Below are positions 58,544 to 64,000 of a stretch of DNA of 64,000 bases, in pieces. The notes under the pieces were generated by a model, which ran no database searches, was not told the DNA's origin, and saw only the letters and a list, made by a program, of their open reading frames with translations. A program made the translations under genes and the position numbers. Each line of letters begins with the position of its first letter. Position 1 is the first letter of the stretch. The stretch is from Streptomyces sp. MBT53 (GTDB taxonomy: Bacteria > Actinomycetota > Actinomycetes > Streptomycetales > Streptomycetaceae): positions 62,001 to 126,000 of the forward strand of contig NZ_JAEQAZ010000001.1 of NCBI RefSeq assembly GCF_016654115.1, written 5' to 3'.

Positions 58544-59605
58544 TCAACCGAGGTCGGCGACGATCTGCGGCAGGTCGGCCGTGGTGCGGATTCCGGGGGC
58601 CGCCGCGCAGACGAAGGGGACGGCGTTGACCGCGCGGTTCGCGGTGTAGGAAGGGGACATCGCGGCCATCCGGTCGAGGGGCACGGGAAAGCGCAGGTCG
58701 ATGTCGAGCGGCGCGTCCCCCTCGACCGAGACGTGCCAGCCCGTGGAGCGGAGATCCCAGGCGGGGTCGAGGTCGGTGGTGCAGTACCAGTTGGCGCGGA
58801 ACCGCAGCAGGGGCCGGCCTTCGCGCAGACCGGAAACCGTGATCCGCTGCGCGGCCACCGTCCCTTCCGCCAGGGTGCCCGCCGCGATCGTGGTCGAGCG
58901 CCGGGCGAGCGCGACCTCGCCGGTCGCCTCCACCGAGTCGAGCGGTGTCCCGAGCGCCTCGGCCAGCAGTCGCAACGACGGGCCGAAGCTGTCGCGCAGT
59001 CCGGTCAGGCGCTGTTCGCCAAAATCGGCAGGGGGCTGCCCGAAGCCCATCACCTCGAACAGCAGCCCGGGGGAGTCCCGTTGGGAGAGATCCGCGAACT
59101 CGTCGATCGTCAGCGCGTCGAGCCGCCGCTGGATCGAGGTGAGGACGATCGGCAGGGCCTCGGTGATGAATCCCGGGCTGCTGCCCGTGCTGTGGACGGA
59201 GGTCCCGCCCTCCGCGCACGCGTCCTCGATCCGCTTCCGCACGACCGGGTCGAGGCTGGGCGCGTGATGGAACTCGCCGCGCGTCGACACGACGTTCACA
59301 CCTGACGAGAGCAGCGCGCATACCTCGTCGAAGTCGCAGGTGCGTGGCGTGTAGAGGACGCAGTCGGCGTCGAGCGCCAGGATCTCGTCGATGTCGTGCG
59401 TGGCGCGGATCCCGGTCGCGCCGAACTCCCCGCCGGTCAACTCACCAGCGTCCAGGCCCGACTTGGCCGGCGTGTGGACATACACACCGGCCAGAGTCAG
59501 ACGCGGATGCTCCAGTACGGCACGCATCGTGCGGGCACCGATGTTCCCCGTGGCCCACTGCACGACCCGGTAGCGCTGCACTCCATGCCGTAGCGGCTCG
59601 GTCAT
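58544..59605 (-). CDS. DapB-like NAD(P)-binding protein (2,4-diaminopentanoate dehydrogenase-like family)
   Basis: A 353-residue protein with an N-terminal Rossmann domain (RVVQWATGNIGARTMRAVLE) followed by a conserved dehydrogenase-like domain (GGTSVHSTGSSPGFITEALP, FADLSQRDSPGLLFEVMGFG). Streptomyces and mycobacterial members sit near lipid or steroid catabolism genes and are usually annotated as dihydrodipicolinate reductase-like; the substrate is not known. GGAGGT lies seven bases before the ATG at 59605. It is transcribed in the same direction as the TetR gene, which starts upstream of it. Confidence 0.85.
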   Translation of the reverse strand: MTEPLRHGVQRYRVVQWATGNIGARTMRAVLEHPRLTLAGVYVHTPAKSGLDAGELTGGEFGATGIRATHDIDEILALDADCVLYTPRTCDFDEVCALLSSGVNVVSTRGEFHHAPSLDPVVRKRIEDACAEGGTSVHSTGSSPGFITEALPIVLTSIQRRLDALTIDEFADLSQRDSPGLLFEVMGFGQPPADFGEQRLTGLRDSFGPSLRLLAEALGTPLDSVEATGEVALARRSTTIAAGTLAEGTVAAQRITVSGLREGRPLLRFRANWYCTTDLDPAWDLRSTGWHVSVEGDAPLDIDLRFPVPLDRMAAMSPSYTANRAVNAVPFVCAAAPGIRTTADLPQIVADLG

Positions 59606-59638
59606 CGCCCACCTCCCGTTCGGTGGGCGAGAACCGTA

Positions 59639-59655
59639 CTCTCCACTATGGAGAG
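59639..59655 (-). promoter_or_regulatory. Inverted repeat upstream of the DapB-like gene
   Basis: CTCTCCA-CTA-TGGAGAG is a perfect 7-bp inverted repeat, 34 bp upstream of the DapB-like ATG and 44 bp after the TetR stop. It is a candidate operator for a TetR-class protein but does not share the sequence of the sites in front of the acyl-CoA dehydrogenase operon. Confidence 0.55.
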
Positions 59656-59699
59656 CGTCAATCACGCATGGAAGGCGGTCAGTTGTGCCTGAGGAACCG

Positions 59700-60365
59700 T
59701 CAATTTCGTACGGGGACGCCCGAGAGGCCGCCGAGGCAGAACTGCCAGACCTCCTCGGCGCTGACCGCCGCGGCATGGCTGCCTGCCGGAACGCCGTTGC
59801 CCTGCGCGACGAACATCACCGTCTGCATCAGGATCGAGGCCTGACGGCGAGGTTTCCCAGCGGGGATGACACCGGCGTCCTCGGCCTGCTCGACCAACTC
59901 CGTGAACACCTGGTGCAGGGGGAGATGAGCGGTCGCCACCTGCGCGGGGTGCTTCACGAGGAGTTGCAGCGCGAAGTCGCTGAACAGCGGGCGCTCCACA
60001 CCGGGGTTGGAGAGTGACTGCTCGAACAGCATCTCCACCGCGAGCCGCAGCGCCTGGAGCGGATCCGACTCGGCGCCGGCGGTCTCACGGATCTCGGCGG
60101 CCGACTTGGACAACGCGTCCTCGAACAGGGCGAGCAGCAGCTCGTGTTTGCCGTCGAAGTGCTGGTAGAAGCTGCGCAGTGACTGTTTGGAGCGGTCCAC
60201 GACCTCCTGGACGGTGAAGTCCGTCGTCCGCTTCTCCGCGATCAGTTCCTGTGCCGCGTCCAGGAAGCGTTGAACGCGTTGTTCGGCGCGGAGCTTGGCG
60301 GCACGGGTGGAACGCTCAACGGCGCGCTGGCGCCAGGCTGGTTGCTCTTCGGGGACAGCTGTCAC
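59700..60365 (-). CDS. TetR family regulator of the acyl-CoA dehydrogenase operon
   Basis: A 221-residue TetR protein. The HTH is VQEVVDRSKQSLRSFYQHFD in residues about 45-65, followed by a helical ligand domain. The preceding basic stretch (RSTRAAKLRAEQRVQRFLDA) is typical of TetR proteins controlling acyl-CoA metabolism. GTG at 60365 gives the normal length; ATG-like triplets nearby are out of frame. It is divergent from the acyl-CoA dehydrogenase gene. Confidence 0.92.
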   Translation of the reverse strand: MTAVPEEQPAWRQRAVERSTRAAKLRAEQRVQRFLDAAQELIAEKRTTDFTVQEVVDRSKQSLRSFYQHFDGKHELLLALFEDALSKSAAEIRETAGAESDPLQALRLAVEMLFEQSLSNPGVERPLFSDFALQLLVKHPAQVATAHLPLHQVFTELVEQAEDAGVIPAGKPRRQASILMQTVMFVAQGNGVPAGSHAAAVSAEEVWQFCLGGLSGVPVRN

Positions 60366-60366
60366 A

Positions 60367-60473
60367 TGAAGAACGATACTCCACTTCAGCGGTAACACCC
60401 CGGCTTCCCCTACCGAAGACCGCACTGCAAGTTTCGAGACTCTTACTTGCGTGAGATGAGAATGATATTCTCA
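60367..60473. promoter_or_regulatory. TetR operators in the divergent tetR/acyl-CoA dehydrogenase region
   Basis: TGAGAAT-GAT-ATTCTCA (60457-60473) is a perfect 7-bp inverted repeat 37 bp before the dehydrogenase ATG. A second, weaker copy with the core GAACGATACTCC lies at 60371-60382 next to the TetR start, inside TGAAG/CTTCA arms (60367-60388). Both share GAAYGATAYTC, so TetR probably represses both directions. Confidence 0.7.
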
Positions 60474-60510
60474 CCGGCATCAGTCCGGGTTGGCAGGAGG
60501 TTCGTCTGAC

Positions 60511-61791
60511 ATGGCATGGGACTTTTCCACCGAGCCGGAGTTCGAGGAGAAGCTGGAGTGGATCAGGCGGTTCCGCACCGAGCGCGTGGAACCCCTGGAC
60601 CTCCTGTATCCGGACCGGGCGTACCACCCGCTCGACGACGAACTCGGCCCCGTCGTCAGGACGTTGAAGCAACAGGTCCGCGACGAGGGCCTGTGGGCAC
60701 CGCACTTGGGCCCCGAGCTCGGCGGGCGCGGCTTCGGCCAGGTCAAGCTGGCGCTCATCAACGAGATCCTGGGCCAGTCCAGTTGGGCCCCCGTCATCTT
60801 CGGCACGGCCGCCCCCGACACCGGGAACGCCGAGATCATCGCCCGCTACGGCACCGACGAACAGAAGGAGCGCTACCTCCAGCCATTGCTGGAGGGCGAG
60901 TGCTTCTCCTGCTTCTCCATGACCGAACCCCAGGCCGGCGCCGACCCCACGATGTTCACCACCCGAGCCGAACGCGACGGCGACGACTGGGTCATCACCG
61001 GCCGAAAGTTCTTCTCCTCCAACGCCCGCACCTCGAAGTTCGTCATCGTGATGGCCGTGACGAACCCCGACGTCAGCCCCTACAAGGGCATGTCGATGTT
61101 CCTCGTGCCCAGCGACACCCCCGGCGTCCGCATCGAGCGCCACCTCGGCATCATGGGCGAGGCCACCGACGAGGGCATGCACGCACTCATCGCCTACGAC
61201 GGCGTCCGCGTCCCCGCCGACGCACTGCTCGGCGGCGAGGGCCAGGCCTTCGCGATCGCCCAGACCCGGCTCGGCGGTGGCCGCGTCCACCACGCGATGC
61301 GGGTCGTCGGCCAGAGCCAGAAGGCCCTCGACATGATGGCCGAGCGGGCACTGTCCCGCGAGACCCAGGGCGAGCGGCTCGCGGACAAGCAGCTCGTGCG
61401 GGCCGACCTCGCCGACTCCTACGCCCAACTCGCCCAGTTCCGGCTGTTCGTGCTCTACACCGCCTGGCAGATCGACCAGTACCAGGACTACAAGCGGGTC
61501 CGTAAGGACATCGCCGCCATCAAGTTCCTCACCCCGAAGGTGCTGCACGACATCGTGTACCGCTCGATGCATCTGCACGGCGCCCTCGGTGTGTCGAACG
61601 AGATGCCGTTCTCGGAGATGTGGAACGGCGCCGCCGTCATGGCCGTCGTCGACGGCCCCACCGAGGTCCACAAGATCACGGTCGCCCGTGACGTCCTGCG
61701 CGGCTACGAAGCCGCCCCCGGCCTGTGGCCCACCCAGCACCTGCCCACCCGCCGCGAATGGGCCCGGAAGCAGTTGGAGGACCTGCTGTGA
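60511..61791 (+). CDS. Acyl-CoA dehydrogenase
   Basis: A 426-residue flavoenzyme. Family blocks: SMTEPQAGADPTMFTTRAER (FAD and substrate loop), RKFFSSNARTSKFVIVMAVT, GGRVHHAMRVVGQSQKALDM and the C-terminal LHGALGVSNEMPFSEMWNGA. The last part normally carries the catalytic Glu region of this branch. It is the FadE-like group often paired with a phosphotransferase. ATG at 60511 follows AGGAGG. It overlaps the next start by 4 bp (GTGA), so this is one operon. Confidence 0.93.
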   Translation: MAWDFSTEPEFEEKLEWIRRFRTERVEPLDLLYPDRAYHPLDDELGPVVRTLKQQVRDEGLWAPHLGPELGGRGFGQVKLALINEILGQSSWAPVIFGTAAPDTGNAEIIARYGTDEQKERYLQPLLEGECFSCFSMTEPQAGADPTMFTTRAERDGDDWVITGRKFFSSNARTSKFVIVMAVTNPDVSPYKGMSMFLVPSDTPGVRIERHLGIMGEATDEGMHALIAYDGVRVPADALLGGEGQAFAIAQTRLGGGRVHHAMRVVGQSQKALDMMAERALSRETQGERLADKQLVRADLADSYAQLAQFRLFVLYTAWQIDQYQDYKRVRKDIAAIKFLTPKVLHDIVYRSMHLHGALGVSNEMPFSEMWNGAAVMAVVDGPTEVHKITVARDVLRGYEAAPGLWPTQHLPTRREWARKQLEDLL

Positions 61792-62810
61792 CGCTCGCCA
61801 ACACCGAATCCCTCGCCCGCTGGCTGGACGACCAGGGCATCGCCCCCGGCGAACCCGTCGAGACGTCGTACATCTCCGGAGGCACCTCCAACGACATCTA
61901 CGGCATCCGGCGCGGCGAGGTGAGCATGGTGCTGCGCAAGCCGCCGGAGAAGGTTCCGCCGGGGCGCAACGAGACCATGCTGCGCGAATACCGCGTCCTC
62001 AAGGCGCTCAACGGCACGGACGTCCCGCACCCCGAGGCCATCGCCGTGTGCGACGACACCAGCGTGCTCGGCTCCTGCTTCTACCTCATGGCACATGTCG
62101 ACGGCTGGTCGCCGATGAACTCCGGCGGCTGGCCCGAGCCGTTCCTCAGCGACCTGTCGTTGAGGCCAGGCCTCGCGTACCAACTCGTCGAGGGCATCGC
62201 CAAGTTGGGCAACGTGGACTGGCGGGCCCAGGGGCTTGAGGGCTTCGGCCGCCCCGACGGCTTCCACGACCGGCAGGTCGACCGCTGGCTCGCCCACCTC
62301 GCCAAGTTCAAGTTCCGCGAGATACCCGGCCTGGAGAAGGCCGCCGCCTGGCTGCGGGAACACCGTCCCGCCCACTGGACACCGGGCATCATCCACGGCG
62401 ACTACCAGTTCGCCAACGTCATGTTCCGGCACGGCGCCCCCGCCGAACTCGCGGCCCTGGTCGACTTCGAAATGGCCACCGTGGGCGACCCGTTGCTCGA
62501 CCTCGGCTGGGTGATCATGGGCTGGCCGGACGCCGACGAGGACCGCACCCAGAAGGGCTACGTCGACTACACCGGCATGCCCGACCGCGCCGACCTGCTG
62601 GAGCACTACGCCAAGGTCAGCGGACGCGATGTCAGCGAGATCGACTACTACGTCATCCTCGCCCGCTTCAAGATGGCCGTCGTCCTGGAGGGCGGCTACG
62701 CCAGGCATGTGAAGGGCGAGGGCGGCAACCCCAAGATGGCCCACTACGGCGACGTCGTCCTGCAGATGGCCGCCCAGGCGGCCGAACTCGCCGCCACGAC
62801 CCGGCTATGA
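61788..62810 (+). CDS. Phosphotransferase family protein (APH fold, FadE36-like)
   Basis: A 340-residue kinase-like protein of the aminoglycoside-phosphotransferase fold. The catalytic loop is IIHGDYQFANVMF (Asp and Asn) and the DFG-equivalent is LVDFEMATVGDPLLDLGW. Relatives are encoded next to acyl-CoA dehydrogenases, or fused to them in some eukaryotes, and are thought to phosphorylate a hydroxylated acyl-CoA before elimination. GTG start overlaps the acyl-CoA dehydrogenase stop and its own stop overlaps the next ATG. Confidence 0.9.
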   Translation: MTLANTESLARWLDDQGIAPGEPVETSYISGGTSNDIYGIRRGEVSMVLRKPPEKVPPGRNETMLREYRVLKALNGTDVPHPEAIAVCDDTSVLGSCFYLMAHVDGWSPMNSGGWPEPFLSDLSLRPGLAYQLVEGIAKLGNVDWRAQGLEGFGRPDGFHDRQVDRWLAHLAKFKFREIPGLEKAAAWLREHRPAHWTPGIIHGDYQFANVMFRHGAPAELAALVDFEMATVGDPLLDLGWVIMGWPDADEDRTQKGYVDYTGMPDRADLLEHYAKVSGRDVSEIDYYVILARFKMAVVLEGGYARHVKGEGGNPKMAHYGDVVLQMAAQAAELAATTRL

Positions 62811-63778
62811 GAGCCGCCCGCTGCAACGCCGTCGGCGGCCCGGTCGTCGTCGAGGACATTCCTGAACCACCCTTCCCCGAAGGGGAGTTGGCCGGACCGG
62901 ACGGCGGCATCCCGGTCGACGTCCACTACGCCGCCGTCAACTTCGCCGACGTCCTCGTGATCGACGGCGCCTATCAGGTGAAGGCGGAGCCGCCCTTCAC
63001 CCCGGGCAGCGAGTTCGCCGGCGTGGTCGCCGCCTCCGTGCACGGATTCGAGAAGGGCGAGCGGGTCTTCGGCTCGATGTTCGTCGGCGCCTTCGCCGAA
63101 CGCGTCACCGCCCGCCCCGCCGGCCTCAGCCGCATCCCGGAGGGCATCCCCACCGAACGCGCGGCGGCCTTCGGGGTCAGCCACGCCACCGCCTTCGACG
63201 CGCTCCGCCTGGTCGCCGACGTACAGCACGGAGAGCGGGTGGCCGTCCTCGGCGCGGCCGGCGGGGTGGGCCTCGCCACCGTCGAACTCGCCGCGCTGCT
63301 GGGCGCGGAGGTTGTCGCCGTCGCCTCGACGGAGGAGAAGCGCGCGGTGTGCGCCGAGCAGGGCGCGCACGTCACCTTGCCGTACGACGATCTGAAGCGG
63401 AGTCTGCGGGACGCGGGCGGCGCCGATGTCGTGATCGACCCGGTCGGCGGGCCGTACGCGGAGGAGGCGTTGCGGGCGATGCGCTGGGGCGGACGGTTCG
63501 TGAGCGTGGGGTTCGCGAGCGGGGAGATCCCGCGTATCCCGCTCAACCTCCCGATGCTCAAGGGCGTCAGCGTCCACGGCTTCGACCTCGGCGGCTGGGC
63601 GCGGCACCAGCGGGACGACCTGGTCGCCGCCCGCACCGAACTCCACGGACTGTTCGCCGCCGGACGGATCCGGCCCCGCGTCCACGCCGTGTATCCGCTC
63701 GCCGAAGTCGCCGACGCCCTCAGCCTGGGGCGCCGCGCCATCGGCAAGGTCCTTCTGGAGGTCGCGCATGGAGTTTGA
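62807..63778 (+). CDS. NADPH:quinone oxidoreductase-type MDR enzyme
   Basis: A 323-residue medium-chain dehydrogenase/reductase. The GroES-like domain (residues about 20-120; YAAVNFADVLVIDGAYQ, FTPGSEFAGVV) lacks zinc-binding cysteines, as in quinone or crotonyl-CoA reductases. The nucleotide site is VAVLGAAGGVGLATVELAAL. It may reduce an enoyl or quinone intermediate of the same acyl-CoA pathway. It overlaps its neighbours by 4 and 11 bp. Confidence 0.92.
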   Translation: MRAARCNAVGGPVVVEDIPEPPFPEGELAGPDGGIPVDVHYAAVNFADVLVIDGAYQVKAEPPFTPGSEFAGVVAASVHGFEKGERVFGSMFVGAFAERVTARPAGLSRIPEGIPTERAAAFGVSHATAFDALRLVADVQHGERVAVLGAAGGVGLATVELAALLGAEVVAVASTEEKRAVCAEQGAHVTLPYDDLKRSLRDAGGADVVIDPVGGPYAEEALRAMRWGGRFVSVGFASGEIPRIPLNLPMLKGVSVHGFDLGGWARHQRDDLVAARTELHGLFAAGRIRPRVHAVYPLAEVADALSLGRRAIGKVLLEVAHGV

Positions 63779-64000
63779 GTTCGACGACGAGCAGCGGCTG
63801 CTCCAGCGAGTGGTCCGCGAAACGGTCACCAGGTCGCGATCACTGCCCGAGGACCAACTCTGGGACACCTACCGGGAGTTGGGGTGGCTGGAGGCCCCGC
63901 CGGTGGAACTCGCCATCGTCCTGGAGGAGTTGGGCTACGCCGCCGACCCGACGCCCTTCCTCGCCACCGCCACCTGGTTCGCGCCGCTGGCCGGACGGCT
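63768..64000 (+). CDS. Acyl-CoA dehydrogenase, N-terminal fragment (runs off the right edge)
   Basis: Seventy-seven codons are visible (MEFEFDDEQRLLQRVVRET; WDTYRELGWLEAPPVELAIV; LEELGYAADPTPFLATATWF), matching the N-terminal helical domain of an acyl-CoA dehydrogenase of the short FadE type that pairs with a second subunit. ATG at 63768 overlaps the quinone oxidoreductase gene. The rest is beyond the window. Confidence 0.85.
   Translation, partial: MEFEFDDEQRLLQRVVRETVTRSRSLPEDQLWDTYRELGWLEAPPVELAIVLEELGYAADPTPFLATATWFAPLAGR

Overview
The window is a high-GC actinomycete chromosome segment, most likely Streptomyces. The evidence is extreme GC with a strong third-position bias, GTG starts, many ATGA/GTGA stop-start overlaps, and Streptomyces-type families (GlgE, a DUF5133-like protein, DUF6082, an NPP1 protein, numerous MarR/TetR/LysR regulators and two-component pairs). 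No rRNA, tRNA, phage or CRISPR locus was seen.

Region by region. (1) 0-4.4 kb: alpha-glucan metabolism, with the N-terminal part of glgE running off the left edge and an ATPase-like protein translationally coupled to the debranching enzyme glgX. (2) 4.4-8.2 kb: a two-domain VOC protein, then a MarR regulator with a clean operator followed by an ABC-2 drug-export pair, then a conserved hypothetical gene behind a perfect 19-bp palindrome. (3) 8.2-24 kb: hemC, a questin-oxidase-like protein, a Tat-type secreted glycosidase-like protein, a necrosis-inducing-type NPP1 protein, an ATP-dependent DNA ligase, two histidine kinase/response regulator pairs around an MMPL transporter, an orphan OmpR-type regulator behind three phased operators, a DUF6082 protein and a P450-SDR gene fossil.

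(4) 24-31 kb: an EamA exporter diverging from a LysR gene, then a GntR regulator and an operon that reads as the lower gallate/4-oxalomesaconate pathway (GalB-, GalC- and GalD-like), ending with a type I extradiol dioxygenase and an aromatic-acid MFS transporter. (5) 31.6-32.9 kb: an IS5-family insertion with CTAG at both ends. It carries an Imm1-like passenger gene and a transposase that needs a -1 frameshift, and it has landed exactly on the stop codon of a cupin gene.

(6) 33-52 kb: a roughly 19-kb catabolic cluster. It contains a cupin, a carboxymuconolactone-decarboxylase-like protein with an Rbs-type ABC importer, a LysR regulator, an eight-gene operon (extradiol dioxygenase, aldehyde dehydrogenase, FAH-type hydrolase, small VOC protein, alpha/beta hydrolase, GlcG/HbpS protein, zinc-less MetE-like protein), an ABM monooxygenase, a second aldehyde dehydrogenase with an L-2-hydroxyglutarate-oxidase-like protein, and an amidohydrolase/ThDP-decarboxylase/Ldh-type dehydrogenase operon. 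All four main promoter regions carry a GCAR-N7-YTGC box, which suggests one regulon under the cluster's LysR protein. The substrate is not known; the enzyme set suggests import of a small molecule, removal of a 2-hydroxyacid side chain and meta ring cleavage.

(7) 52-64 kb: an esterase; a BlaI/M56 sensor pair with two identical operators, divergent from a glycosyltransferase with a His-rich tail and a polysaccharide deacetylase; a decayed carboxylesterase gene; a MarR gene; a DapB-like reductase; and a TetR-controlled acyl-CoA dehydrogenase/aminoglycoside-phosphotransferase-like/quinone-oxidoreductase operon that continues past the right edge.
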